Part shown: in pieces, positions 7,551 to 16,482 of the stretch
Layout of the letters: each line of letters opens with the position of its first letter
Numbering within the stretch: position 1 is the stretch's first letter
Assembly: GCF_008039615.1 (NCBI RefSeq)
Contig: NZ_VDUZ01000006.1
Span: forward strand, 62,001-126,000
Source: Vineibacter terrae
GTDB taxonomy: Bacteria; Pseudomonadota; Alphaproteobacteria; Reyranellales; Reyranellaceae
Reading direction: 5' to 3'
DNA length: 64,000 bases
Notes under the pieces: model-generated
Database searches by the model: none
The model's input: the letters and a program-made list of their open reading frames with translations, nothing else
What the model was told of the DNA's origin: nothing
Position numbers and translations under genes: made by a program

Positions 7551-9179
7551 TCAAATCACCAGTTCGCGCGGACGGCGCCAGCGCATCCACTGCGCCAGCA
7601 CCATGCGGGTGAAGATCGTCGAGCTGAACATCGAGGTCAGCAGGCCGAGCGACAGGGTGGTGGCGAAGCCCTTGATCGGGCCCGACCCGAAGCCGAACAT
7701 CAGCACGCCGGCGATCAGGGTGGTCAGGTTGGCGTCGATGATCGCCGACATCGCCCGCTCGTAGCCGGCGGTCAGCGCCGACATCGCGGAGCGGCCCAGG
7801 CTCTGCTCCTCGCGCACGCGCTCATAGATCAGCACGTTGGAGTCGACCGCCATGCCCACCGTCAGCACCAGACCGGCGATTCCCGGCAGGGTGAGCGACG
7901 CGCCCAGCACCGACATGCCGGCGAAGACCATGAGCAGGTTGACGGCCATCGCCAGGTTGGCGAAGCCGCCGAAGGTCGGCCCGTAGGACAGGAACATGAA
8001 CAGCACCACCAGCGCCGTACCGACGACGGCGGCGATGGTGCCGGCACGGATGGCGTCAGCGCCCAGGTCGGCGCCCACGGTGCGGCGCTCGATCACGGTC
8101 AGCGTCGCCGGCAGCGCGCCCGAGCGCAGCTGCAGGGCGAGATCGTTGGTCTGCTGGCTCGTGAAACTGCCGGTGATGATGCCGCTGCCGCCGCAGATCG
8201 CCGACTGGATCACCGGCGCGCTGATGACTCGCTCGTCCAGCACGATCGCCAGCGGCTTGTTGATGTTGTCGGTCGTGGCGCGGCAAAACGCGCGGCCGCC
8301 CGACGTGGTGAAGCGGAAGCTGACGATGGGCCGGTTGGTCTGCTGGTCGAAGGTCGCCTGGGCGTCGGTCAGCTCCTCGCCGCTCACCACGACGCGGCGG
8401 CTCACCGGCATGCATGCCGTGGCCTGGCGCCGGCAGATTTCCTCGGCGATCAGGGTCTTGTTGCTTTCCTTCTGCCAGCGCTCGCTCTTGGCCAGCTCCG
8501 GCCAGACGGCGTCCCAGCCCTCCTTGGTGGGCCGCAGGATGGTGGCGCCGACGCCTTCGAGCCGGAATTCCATCTTGGCGGTGGTGCTGATCAGCTTGAT
8601 CAGGTCGTCCGGGTTCTCGACGCCGGGCACCTGCACCAGGACACGCTCGTCGCCCTGGCGCTGGATGGTCGGTTCCTTGGTGCCGGTCTCGTCGACCCGC
8701 TTGCGCACCACCTCGATCGACTGGTCCAGCACCTGCTGGCGGCGGCGCGTCAGCTCCTGCTGGGTGTAGGCCACCCGCAGGGTCGTCGGCGCCACGGTCG
8801 TGACATCGAGCAGGCCGGACTCGAGGTTGCGGATGATGTCGGCGATCCTGGCGGCATCGGCGGCATCGCGCAGCGAGACGGTGAGCGACGTGCCGTCGCT
8901 GGCGATCTCGCGCACCTGGAGCTGCTGCTTGCGCAGCTCGGTGCGAATGCTGTCGGACAGGTCGGTCAGGCGCTGCCGCACGACGCTGCGCACGTCGACA
9001 TCGAACAGCAGATGGGCACCGCCGCGCAGGTCGAGCCCGAGGCTGATGATGTTGGCGGCGTACCACTGCGGCAAGTAGTTCAGGACCGCGGTCGGCAGCA
9101 GGTTGGGCAGCGCCAGCAGCAGCGACAGCAGCACGATGCCGGTGATGGTCCAGTTCTGCCAGCGGGGAAGGGTCAGCAT
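7551..9179 (-). CDS. secD: Protein translocase subunit SecD
   Basis: This is an inner-membrane export factor of 542 residues that works with SecF and YajC. The N-terminal anchor (TITGIVLLSLLLALPNLLP) is followed by SLGLDLRGGAHLLFDVD, the large periplasmic P1 region, and the C-terminal membrane bundle with GMAVDSNVLIYERVREE. The conserved DLRGG and GMAVD/NVLI motifs define the family. It is the second gene of the operon, 37 bp after yajC and 7 bp before secF. Nothing is odd about length or motifs. Confidence 0.97.
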   Translation of the reverse strand: MLTLPRWQNWTITGIVLLSLLLALPNLLPTAVLNYLPQWYAANIISLGLDLRGGAHLLFDVDVRSVVRQRLTDLSDSIRTELRKQQLQVREIASDGTSLTVSLRDAADAARIADIIRNLESGLLDVTTVAPTTLRVAYTQQELTRRRQQVLDQSIEVVRKRVDETGTKEPTIQRQGDERVLVQVPGVENPDDLIKLISTTAKMEFRLEGVGATILRPTKEGWDAVWPELAKSERWQKESNKTLIAEEICRRQATACMPVSRRVVVSGEELTDAQATFDQQTNRPIVSFRFTTSGGRAFCRATTDNINKPLAIVLDERVISAPVIQSAICGGSGIITGSFTSQQTNDLALQLRSGALPATLTVIERRTVGADLGADAIRAGTIAAVVGTALVVLFMFLSYGPTFGGFANLAMAVNLLMVFAGMSVLGASLTLPGIAGLVLTVGMAVDSNVLIYERVREEQSLGRSAMSALTAGYERAMSAIIDANLTTLIAGVLMFGFGSGPIKGFATTLSLGLLTSMFSSTIFTRMVLAQWMRWRRPRELVI

Positions 9180-9216
9180 GCGGCATCTCGCCGGTTATGG
9201 CCAGCTTTCCTGGCAG

Positions 9217-9660
9217 TTATTCCTTTTTCCTGCCGCCGAACAGGCTGCCCAGCAATCCACCCGGCCGCGCCTGCTCGCCGGCGGGCTTGCTCTCCAGCAA
9301 CGGCTTCTCGGTCGAGTCGTCGTCCTTGCCGCCCTTCACCGGCACATCGCGCGCCAGGATGCTCGAGATCGTGCTCTTGGCGACGCGCACGCGCACGTTC
9401 TCGGCGATCTCGACCTGCACCTCGTTGTCCCCGACCACCTTGGTGACCAGTCCGATGATGCCGCCGCCGGTGACCACGCGGTCGCCGCGCTTGACGCCGC
9501 CAAGCATCTCGCGGTGCTCGCGCATCTTCTTTTGCTGCGGGCGGATCAGCAGGAAGTAGAACACCACGAAGATCAGGATCAGCGGCAGGATCTGCTCGAA
9601 TCCCCCCAAGCCGCCGCCACCGCCGCCGGTTGCCTGGGCGTGCGCCTCCGAAATAAACAT
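9217..9660 (-). CDS. yajC: Preprotein translocase subunit YajC
   Basis: This is a single-pass membrane protein associated with SecDF. The 147-residue protein has an N-terminal Gly-rich stretch, one hydrophobic segment (QILPLILIFVVFYFLLIR) and the family core RPQQKKMREHREMLGGVKRGDRVVTGGGIIG. I chose ATG 9660 because AGGAGC lies 6 bp upstream; a longer upstream frame lacks YajC homology. The C-terminal tail (about 100-147) is Lys/Glu/Gly-rich and extended relative to E. coli. It is the first gene of the operon, with a predicted promoter at 9728-9755. Confidence 0.95.
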   Translation of the reverse strand: MFISEAHAQATGGGGGGLGGFEQILPLILIFVVFYFLLIRPQQKKMREHREMLGGVKRGDRVVTGGGIIGLVTKVVGDNEVQVEIAENVRVRVAKSTISSILARDVPVKGGKDDDSTEKPLLESKPAGEQARPGGLLGSLFGGRKKE

Positions 9661-9727
9661 GCCTAGCTCCTGTCTGTGGCGGTGGCCCCGGCCATTATGA
9701 GGGGCGGGGGCAAAAAATGGACGCCGG

Positions 9728-9755
9728 ACTATACCCACGCGTAACCGCTTTGCAA
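9728..9755 (-). promoter_or_regulatory. Predicted sigma-70 promoter of the yajC-secDF operon
   Basis: On the minus strand, TTGCAA (9750-9755) and TATAGT (9728-9733) are separated by 16 bp, leaving a leader of roughly 60 bases before the yajC ATG. Identified by eye. Confidence 0.45.
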
Positions 9756-9868
9756 CGCGCAAGACAGCATGGCGACGTCATGGCCGGATTGGCGAAATCG
9801 CTTTCGGCTTCAAGGGTTTATCGTTAGGTTGCCGGCCGCTTCACTGACCCGATGCACAGGCCTTTGAC

Positions 9869-10729
9869 ATGACCGAACCGCTGGAACCGCTGCTGCTGCG
9901 CATCGTCGAGGCGCTCGAACGGCTGGCGCCGCCAGCCAAACCGGCCCTCGACGTGACCTCGGCGGACGCTTTCGTCTGGCATGCTTCGGGCATCCTGGAG
10001 GCGGTTCCCGACGTCAACCGGGTCGATATCGGCCTGCTGCAGGGCATCGAGCGCCAGAAGGATATCCTCGAGGACAACACCCTGCGCTTCGCGCGTGGGC
10101 TGCCGGCCAACAATGCGCTGCTGTGGGGCGCGCGCGGCTGCGGCAAGAGCTCGCTGGTCAAGGCGGTGCACGCCGCGGTCAACACGGCATTGGGCGGCAC
10201 CCCCGGCCCGCTGGCGCTGGTCGAGATCCACCGCGAGGATATCCCCTCGCTGCCGGCCCTGCTGGGGCTGCTGCGCAGCTCCAAGCGGCGTTTCATCCTG
10301 TTCTGCGACGATCTGAGCTTCGATGGTCAGGACGCGGCCTACAAGTCGCTGAAGGCGGTTCTGGAGGGCGGCATCGAGGGACGGCCGGACAACGTGCTGT
10401 TCTACGCCACCTCCAACCGTCGCCACCTGATGCCGCGCGACATGATCGAGAACGAGCGTTCCACCGCCATCAACCCCAGCGAGGCGGTCGAGGAGAAGGT
10501 CTCGCTGTCGGACCGCTTCGGCCTCTGGCTCGGCTTTCACAATGCCGATCAGCCCACTTATTTCGCGATGATCGAAGGCTATGTGCGCCGCTACGGCCTG
10601 GAGATCGATCCGGAGACCTTGCGCAAGGAAGCGGTCGAGTGGTCGGTCACCCGCGGCGCCCGCTCCGGCCGCGTCGCCTGGCAGTACATCCAGGATCTTG
10701 CCGGCCGGCTCGGCAAGCGGCTGGCGTAG
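9869..10729 (+). CDS. DUF815-family AAA ATPase
   Basis: This is a predicted soluble P-loop ATPase of 286 residues. Walker A is GARGCGKS at residues 87-94, Walker B is RFILFCDDLSFD, and sensor-type residues follow at VLFYATSNRRHLMPRD. The family tag MIENERSTAINPSEAVEEKVSLSDRFGLWLGF is the DUF815 hallmark. Its function is not established. Its place, divergent from yajC, is a conserved alphaproteobacterial arrangement, which hints at a housekeeping role, but a functional link to protein export is only inference. Confidence 0.9.
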   Translation: MTEPLEPLLLRIVEALERLAPPAKPALDVTSADAFVWHASGILEAVPDVNRVDIGLLQGIERQKDILEDNTLRFARGLPANNALLWGARGCGKSSLVKAVHAAVNTALGGTPGPLALVEIHREDIPSLPALLGLLRSSKRRFILFCDDLSFDGQDAAYKSLKAVLEGGIEGRPDNVLFYATSNRRHLMPRDMIENERSTAINPSEAVEEKVSLSDRFGLWLGFHNADQPTYFAMIEGYVRRYGLEIDPETLRKEAVEWSVTRGARSGRVAWQYIQDLAGRLGKRLA

Positions 10730-10743
10730 GGGGCGGATCGGAT

Positions 10744-10769
10744 CGCTCGCGTTCACGTGAGCGCGAGCG
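10744..10769 (+). terminator. 26-bp near-perfect palindrome after the DUF815 gene
   Basis: CGCTCGCG (10744-10751) pairs with CGCGAGCG (10762-10769) around an inner TCACGTGA palindrome, with one T/G mismatch. It lies 15 bp after the DUF815 stop. There is no T tract, so it could be a terminator or a dyad binding site. Confidence 0.4.
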
Positions 10770-10842
10770 TGACATACGTGCACGACGGCACGAACCGTGC
10801 CTAACTGCGGCGAACGCTGTCGCTCCGCGCCCGGAGGCCGTC

Positions 10843-11670
10843 ATGCACGCCGTCGCTGCTCGTCCGCTGTTCGCCGTCCTCGTGGCGGCGGTCCTTGCCG
10901 TGCTCGGGTCCGCCGTCCAGGCACGATGCACCAAGAATGTCGCCGATGGCGGGCCGATCCGGCTGGCGGGGCTGGGCGAGAGGCTGCTGGCGCAGAAGCC
11001 GGCCACCGCCAGCGCCGCGCGGATCACCTTCGTCGGCCACGCCAGCTTCCTCATCGAGACGCCGCAGGGCGTGCGCGTGATCACCGACTACAACGGACTC
11101 AACGGCTATGGCCGCAAGCCCGACATCGTCACCATGAACAATGCCCACGGCACGCATTTCACGGACGACGTCGAGCCGGGCGTCACGTATGTCCTGCGCG
11201 GCTGGGCGGAGGGCGGCAAGGATCTGATGACGCACGAGGTCGAGCTGCGCGACGTCAAGGTGTGGAACGTGCCGACCAACGTGCGCGACTACGGCGGCAC
11301 GCGCATCAACGGCAACTCGATCTTCGGCTTTCAGATCGGCGACCTGTGCATCGCCCATCTCGGCCATCTGCACCATCGCCTCGAGAAGGAGCATCTGGAG
11401 CAGCTTGGCCGCATCGATGTTCTGATGGTGCCGATCGACGGCTCCTACACCATGGGTGTGCCGCTGGTGGTCGAGGTGGTCAAGCAGGTCCAGCCGCAAG
11501 TGGTGCTGCCCATGCATTATTGGGGCAGCAGCCAGGTCGAGCGTTTCCTGCGCCTCGTCGCCGACAGCTACGAGGCAGTCTGGCCTGACAGCCGCACCAT
11601 CGATGTCACCAAGGCGGGGCTGCCGGAGAAGCCGGCCGTCATCGTGGTGGGCGGCAGCGGCGGCGACTAG
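10843..11670 (+). CDS. Secreted MBL-fold metallo-hydrolase (UlaG-like)
   Basis: This is a predicted periplasmic metallo-beta-lactamase-fold hydrolase of 275 residues. An N-terminal signal peptide (PLFAVLVAAVLAVLGSAVQA) is cleaved before RCTKN. The fold is seen in ITFVGHASFLIETPQGVRVITDYNG, MNNAHGTHFTDDVEPG, IAHLGHLHHRLEKEHL and VVLPMHYWGS. The first metal motif is NAHGTHFTD rather than the canonical HxHxDH, as in a UlaG-like subgroup. The substrate is unknown. ATG 10843 follows GGAGGCCGTC and begins the signal peptide; the upstream frame is open but overlaps the DUF815 gene. Confidence 0.85.
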   Translation: MHAVAARPLFAVLVAAVLAVLGSAVQARCTKNVADGGPIRLAGLGERLLAQKPATASAARITFVGHASFLIETPQGVRVITDYNGLNGYGRKPDIVTMNNAHGTHFTDDVEPGVTYVLRGWAEGGKDLMTHEVELRDVKVWNVPTNVRDYGGTRINGNSIFGFQIGDLCIAHLGHLHHRLEKEHLEQLGRIDVLMVPIDGSYTMGVPLVVEVVKQVQPQVVLPMHYWGSSQVERFLRLVADSYEAVWPDSRTIDVTKAGLPEKPAVIVVGGSGGD

Positions 11671-11844
11671 TCTCGCTATCCAACCGCAGGGCGACCTGTT
11701 CGCCGTGTCGCTGATGCCCTGGGACAAGCTGGTCGCCGCGTTCACGGTGCCCAACCTGATCACCATCGTCGCTCATCGGGGAACCGCAGGCGATCCGGTC
11801 ACGATACGACGGGCGATAGGGTAGAGCGTCCGGCCGCCCGTCGG

Positions 11845-13029
11845 CTACAGAAAGATCGCCGAGGGCTCGATGCCCAGCAGAACCTGGCCGACCGACTCGA
11901 AATGCGCGGCGCGCGACTGGATCTGCTGCGAGAGCGTGTGCATGTCGCGGAACCGGCGCTCGAAGGCCGTGCCGAGGAAGATCGCGTCGGTGCCCGCGGC
12001 CTTGTAGGCGTAGTCGGCAACCGCCTCGGCGGTATGGATGGCGTGTGCGCAGGCCAGGCGTACCCGGGCGCGGGCCGGCAGGTCGATCGGGGCGTCGGCG
12101 CCCGCCGTAGCCCAGATCGCCGACAGGGTCTCCACGAGATAGGCGCGGGCCGCATCCAGCTGCGCCGTCATACGCGCGACATCGGATTGCACCACGGCAT
12201 TGTCGGCCAGCCGGCCGACATTGCGCGGCGCCTTGCGCCCCGCCAGCTCGATGAACGCATCCAGCATGGCGCCGGCGATGCCGAAGCCGACGCCGGCGAC
12301 GCCGACGGCATAGAGACCCTGCATGGTGAAGGCATAGAGCCGGCCGGGCTCACGCCGCAAGGTCGGGTCCTCGCGCGTGCCGCTGAAGGCTTCCGGCACG
12401 AACAGATCGGTCGTGGTGTAGGAGTCGCTGGCCGTGCCGCGCAGGCCGATCACGTCCCAGGTGTGGATCAGCTCCGCCTGGGTGGCGGGGAACAGCAGCG
12501 TGCGCACGGTCGGCCGGCCAGCCGTGTTCAGCCGCACGCCGCCGCCGGGCTCGCTCACCAGGCAGTGCACGCCCATCCAGCTCGCCTGCCGGCAGCCCGA
12601 GGCGAAATCCCAGCGGCCGCTGACCTTGTAGCCGCCCGGCACGGCCGCTGCCCGGCAAGAGTTGGGCGGGCCCCAGGCGATGATCGCGCGCGCATCGGCG
12701 TAGATCGTGCGCGCGGTCCTTAGGGGCAGGAACGGTGCGATCAGCGCCGAGCTGTTGGCGACGAAGATGTTCCAGCCCACCGAGCCGTCATGGCGTGCGA
12801 TCTCCTCGACGGCGCGCAGATAGACCCAAGGCTCGACCTCGTCGCCACCGACGGAGCGCGGCAGCAGCATGCGGAAGAGCCGCGCGGCGTGCAGGTCAGA
12901 CAGCAGCGGCTCCGGGATGCGCTGGGTGCGCTCGATGTCATCTGATGCTGCGTCGAGCGCCGGCGCCAGGGCTCGCGCCCGCGTGACGGGGGCCTGTCCT
13001 GCGAAGGTCGTCCCGATGATATCGTTCAT
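11845..13029 (-). CDS. Acyl-CoA dehydrogenase-fold flavoprotein (HsaA/HpaB-like group)
   Basis: This 394-residue protein has the three-domain acyl-CoA dehydrogenase fold: an N-terminal helical domain (LFRMLLPRSVGGDEV), a middle beta domain (GGYKVSGRWDFASGC, WDVIGLRGTASDSYTTTDLFVPE) and a C-terminal four-helix domain (QSDVARMTAQLDAARAYL). The sequence is closer to flavin-dependent monooxygenases that use this fold (HsaA, pigment hydroxylases) than to fatty-acid dehydrogenases. The usual catalytic Glu is not evident. No reductase partner gene lies beside it, so the substrate is open. It stands alone on the minus strand. Confidence 0.8.
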   Translation of the reverse strand: MNDIIGTTFAGQAPVTRARALAPALDAASDDIERTQRIPEPLLSDLHAARLFRMLLPRSVGGDEVEPWVYLRAVEEIARHDGSVGWNIFVANSSALIAPFLPLRTARTIYADARAIIAWGPPNSCRAAAVPGGYKVSGRWDFASGCRQASWMGVHCLVSEPGGGVRLNTAGRPTVRTLLFPATQAELIHTWDVIGLRGTASDSYTTTDLFVPEAFSGTREDPTLRREPGRLYAFTMQGLYAVGVAGVGFGIAGAMLDAFIELAGRKAPRNVGRLADNAVVQSDVARMTAQLDAARAYLVETLSAIWATAGADAPIDLPARARVRLACAHAIHTAEAVADYAYKAAGTDAIFLGTAFERRFRDMHTLSQQIQSRAAHFESVGQVLLGIEPSAIFL

Positions 13030-13134
13030 GCGCCGACCGCGACCATGCCTGCCCGATTAGTCGCGCGGGATGCGGTAGGCGGTCAACTCGATACGATGCG
13101 AAGAGGGCCGCGGTTTGCACAATCCAGGGGCTGC

Positions 13135-14172
13135 TCAGGCGCTCATCTGCCGCAGGACCTGGCCCAGATTGTCTCCCAGCTCCGGCCCGAGATACCCGCC
13201 TTCCTGGACCAGCACGGTCGGCAGCTTCAGTGAGGCGATCAGGCTGGCCATCCGCCCGAAGCCGTCGGTCGTGATCCTGAGCCCCTGCAGCGGGTCATGC
13301 TCGGAGGCGTCCAGCCCCAGCGCCACCACCAGCGCCGTGGGTGCGAACGTGCGGATGCGCTCCAGCGCGCGTTCGCCCGTTGCCAGCCAGATCGCGTCGC
13401 CGCTGCCTAGCGGCAGCGGCAGGTTGAGGTTGCTGCCCTCGCCGGCGCCTTCACCGCGCTCATGCGCGTGGCCCCAGAAGAATGGGTAGTAGTCGGCCGG
13501 ATCGGCGTGGATGGAGACGGTGAGCACATCGTTGCGGGCATAGAAGATGCCCTGCGTGCCGTTGCCGTGATGCACGTCGATGTCGAGGATGGCGACGCGC
13601 TGATGCGCCGTGCGCAGGTGTTGCGCGGCGATGGCGGTGTTGTTCAGGAAGCAGAAGCCGCCGGCCATGTCGGCATAGGCATGGTGGCCCGGCGGCCGGC
13701 AGAGCGCGTAGGCCATCGGGGCCGCAGCGCCGGCGCGGGTCTCGTCCATCACGATCTGGGCGGCTGTCACGGCCACCTGGGCGGCGGCCAGAGACGCCTC
13801 CCACGTGCCGGCGCCGATCGGGCAGGCGCCGTCGACCTGATGCCAGCCGGCGCGGCCGGCGATGGCGCGCGGATAGGAGCCGCGATAGCGCACGGGGTGC
13901 ACGTTGGGGATCACCTCGGGGCCGGCGCCGTCGAGCTTTTGCCACTCGCGCTGCGCCACCTGCAGGAAATCGACGTATTCCGGCGTATGCACTGCGAGGA
14001 CCGGCACCAGTCCGGTGTAGGCCGGCGTCACGATCTCATGCCCGCCGGCCCGCGCCGCCTTGAGCAGGATGTCGGCCCGCGCCGGCTTCTCGGCGCTTTC
14101 CTTGCGCTCGCCGCGCACCAGGAAGAACGCCGGGTCGTGCAACGCATGCTTGTCGGAATAGACGACCTTCAT
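13135..14172 (-). CDS. Histone-deacetylase-family amidohydrolase (acetylpolyamine deacetylase-like)
   Basis: This is a zinc-dependent deacetylase of the arginase/HDAC fold; bacterial members typically deacetylate acetylpolyamines. The 345-residue protein has the His dyad H163-H164 (RPPGHHAYADMAGGFCFLNN), zinc ligands D199 and H201 in DIDVHHGNGTQ, and D288 in GLDASEHDP. A catalytic Tyr-type GGY motif follows at QEGGYLGPELG. I chose ATG 14172 because MKVVYSDKHALHDP is the family N-terminus; an in-frame ATG 51 bp upstream gives an unrelated extension. A polyamine importer operon lies in the same window, but not adjacent. Confidence 0.9.
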   Translation of the reverse strand: MKVVYSDKHALHDPAFFLVRGERKESAEKPARADILLKAARAGGHEIVTPAYTGLVPVLAVHTPEYVDFLQVAQREWQKLDGAGPEVIPNVHPVRYRGSYPRAIAGRAGWHQVDGACPIGAGTWEASLAAAQVAVTAAQIVMDETRAGAAAPMAYALCRPPGHHAYADMAGGFCFLNNTAIAAQHLRTAHQRVAILDIDVHHGNGTQGIFYARNDVLTVSIHADPADYYPFFWGHAHERGEGAGEGSNLNLPLPLGSGDAIWLATGERALERIRTFAPTALVVALGLDASEHDPLQGLRITTDGFGRMASLIASLKLPTVLVQEGGYLGPELGDNLGQVLRQMSA

Positions 14173-14388
14173 CGGATGTCCTCTCGCTCCGCCACCGTAG
14201 CGATGAACCGTTGCCGACGACAAGTCCGGACCACGCCGAAAGTGGCATCCGCCTTACTTGATCATGAAAAGACCGTGATGCCGCCGCGCGGCGCCTCTGC
14301 TTCGACACAGCTCGCGCCGTACCTGAAACGGGAACTGATCTCGCACGATGGCGTTTGCACATCTGGGCAGGTTCCCAGGAGGAGCCTC

Positions 14389-16467
14389 ATGCAGCATTGG
14401 TTGCGTACGGCTTTCGCCGCGTCACTCTGTCTCCTGTCCGTGGGCCTGGCCGGCCATGCGATGGCCCAGGCCGATCCACCAGCCCGGGTCGGGCGGATCA
14501 GCTATCTCACCGGGACCGTCTCGTACCATGACAATGACGGGCAGGGGTGGTCTCGGGCGACATTGAACTACCCGTTCTCGTCGGGTGACGCGCTGTGGAC
14601 CGAGCCCAGTGGTCGCGCCGAGATGGTGGTCGCCGGCGCTCGCGTACGCCTGCAGGGAGCGACGGAGATCGAAGCGCTGGCGCTGGACGACGAGCGGTTC
14701 AGGCTGCGCCAGCCGCAGGGGCGCATCGACCTGCGTCTGATGGGCGTGCCCTCCGACCGTCCTTACGAGATCCTCACGCCGCGCGGCACCGTGCGGCTGG
14801 TGCAGGATGGCGACTACGTCATCGAGGCCGGCACCACCGAAGACCCGACCCGCATCGGCGTGCGTGCCGGCACGGCGCAATTCATCGATGCCAGGGGCAG
14901 CGTGCTTGAGGTGCATGCGGGCGAGATCGGCCTGGTGACGGGCACGTCGCCGGTCGTGTTCTCGACCGAGCGCCTGGCGCCACCGCCCATGCCGCCGGAG
15001 TGGACGGCGCGCGATCGGCTGATCGTCTACCGGCCGGCGCCGCAATACATCGCCGCGTCGGTCACCGGCTACGAGGATCTCGATGCCTATGGCAGCTGGG
15101 TCGCCGGCGGCGACTACGGCCAGATCTGGGTGCCGCGTGCCGTGCCCACCGGCTGGGCGCCATATCGCTACGGCCATTGGGCCTGGGTGCGCCCCTGGGG
15201 CTGGACCTGGATCGACGATGCGCCTTGGGGTTTCGCGCCGTTCCACTACGGCCGCTGGGTCATGTACAACAACCGCTGGTCGTGGGTGCCGCCGGCCCGC
15301 ACGGTGCGGCCGGTCTATGCTCCCGCGGTCGTCGGCTTCGTCGGCGGCTCGATTGCCGAGCTTGCCGTCATGGGCGGCAATCGCGGACCGGCGGTCGGCT
15401 GGTTCCCGCTGGGGCCGCGCGAGGTCTACGTGCCGCCGTACACGACCAACCGCACCTACATCCGCAACATCAATGTGACCAACGTCTACAACGTCACGGA
15501 CATCGAGCGCCGTGCCGATTATGTCGAGCGCTGGAAGGACCGCCGCGAAGACCGTCGCGATGGCGAGCGCTGGACCTACGCCAACCAGCGTTACGCGACG
15601 GTGGTTCCGGCCGACGCCTTTGCCCGGTCGCAGCAGGTGAATCGCACCATCTTGCGCGTTCAGGCCGACAAGATGGCACGGGCCGAGGTGGCGCCGGTCG
15701 CGGCGCCGCCGGCGGTGATGGAAAGGCGTATGCCCGACGCGCGTCCGGGCGCGAAAGCACCCGAGCCCAAAGCGCCGCCGCCTATGGTTCCGCCCGAAGC
15801 ACGTACGTCGTTCGGCGGTATGCCGACCATCGGCAAGCCGACACGGATCGAGCGGACGCCCGCGCCGGGACCATCCCTGGCGCATGGACGTCCGGATGCG
15901 CCGTCGGCACCGCCACCGGCCGCCGAGCCGAAGCGCGACGACCGGCCGCCACCGACCGGCGCCATGCCTCCGGCCAAGGGACCCGGGGCGCCGCCACGTC
16001 CGGATGAGAAGATGCCGCCGCCGGGTGCCCGGCCCGACCTGCCGTCGCTGCGCGAGCGGCCGTCAGGCCCGCAGGCGCCAGGCCCACAAGCGACGCCACA
16101 AGCACCGGCGCGCCCGCCCGCCGTCCCGCCGGTACCCGCTACGCCGCCCAAGCAGCCCGAGCGCGTGGGCCCATCGCCAGCCGCGCAACCGCCGGTCCGC
16201 GAGCGTGATCAGGCGGCGCCGCCACCTGCGCCGCCGCCGAGCGTGGCACCGCGGCAGCCCGAGCGCGTGTCGCCGGCGCCGCCCAAGCCGACGCCGCCCG
16301 CACCGACCGCCGCGCCACGACCCGAGCCGGCGCCGCGCCACGCCGCACCACCGCCACCCGCGGCAAAGCCACCGCAGCCAGCGGCGCCGCCGCCGGCCAA
16401 GCAGGCGCCTCCGCCACCGCCGCCGCAACCTGCGCAGGCGCCGCCACGGGAAGACCGGCCGAAGTGA
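14389..16467 (+). CDS. Secreted DUF6600/FecR-domain protein with Trp-rich core and long proline-rich tail
   Basis: The 692-residue protein has a signal peptide (1-27, ending GHAMAQA), a FecR-like beta domain (about 33-190), a Trp/Tyr-rich section (about 228-302, with GHWAWVRPWGWTWIDDAPWG) and a C-terminal region of about 270 residues dominated by Pro, Ala and charged residues. The family is reported as periplasmic or envelope-located with unknown role. ATG 14389 follows a strong AGGAGG. It is divergent from the HDAC-type gene and convergent with fahA, 15 bp apart. The tail resembles low-complexity envelope-spanning linkers. Confidence 0.8.
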   Translation: MQHWLRTAFAASLCLLSVGLAGHAMAQADPPARVGRISYLTGTVSYHDNDGQGWSRATLNYPFSSGDALWTEPSGRAEMVVAGARVRLQGATEIEALALDDERFRLRQPQGRIDLRLMGVPSDRPYEILTPRGTVRLVQDGDYVIEAGTTEDPTRIGVRAGTAQFIDARGSVLEVHAGEIGLVTGTSPVVFSTERLAPPPMPPEWTARDRLIVYRPAPQYIAASVTGYEDLDAYGSWVAGGDYGQIWVPRAVPTGWAPYRYGHWAWVRPWGWTWIDDAPWGFAPFHYGRWVMYNNRWSWVPPARTVRPVYAPAVVGFVGGSIAELAVMGGNRGPAVGWFPLGPREVYVPPYTTNRTYIRNINVTNVYNVTDIERRADYVERWKDRREDRRDGERWTYANQRYATVVPADAFARSQQVNRTILRVQADKMARAEVAPVAAPPAVMERRMPDARPGAKAPEPKAPPPMVPPEARTSFGGMPTIGKPTRIERTPAPGPSLAHGRPDAPSAPPPAAEPKRDDRPPPTGAMPPAKGPGAPPRPDEKMPPPGARPDLPSLRERPSGPQAPGPQATPQAPARPPAVPPVPATPPKQPERVGPSPAAQPPVRERDQAAPPPAPPPSVAPRQPERVSPAPPKPTPPAPTAAPRPEPAPRHAAPPPPAAKPPQPAAPPPAKQAPPPPPPQPAQAPPREDRPK

Positions 16468-16482
16468 TCTTCGCCGTGTACG

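Noticed and set aside
6975-9446. 823-codon open frame antisense to secF and secD
   Set aside because: It crosses two well-supported genes and has no homology I can recognise.
11682-11824. Coding-like stretch (LFAVSLMPWDKLVAAF) after the MBL-fold gene
   Set aside because: It is open and hydrophobic, but too short, without a start or ribosome-binding site, and I cannot match it to a family; it may be a decayed gene end.
13135-14172. HDAC-type gene as part of the polyamine importer system
   Set aside because: The functions would fit, but the genes are over 20 kb apart with many unrelated genes between them.
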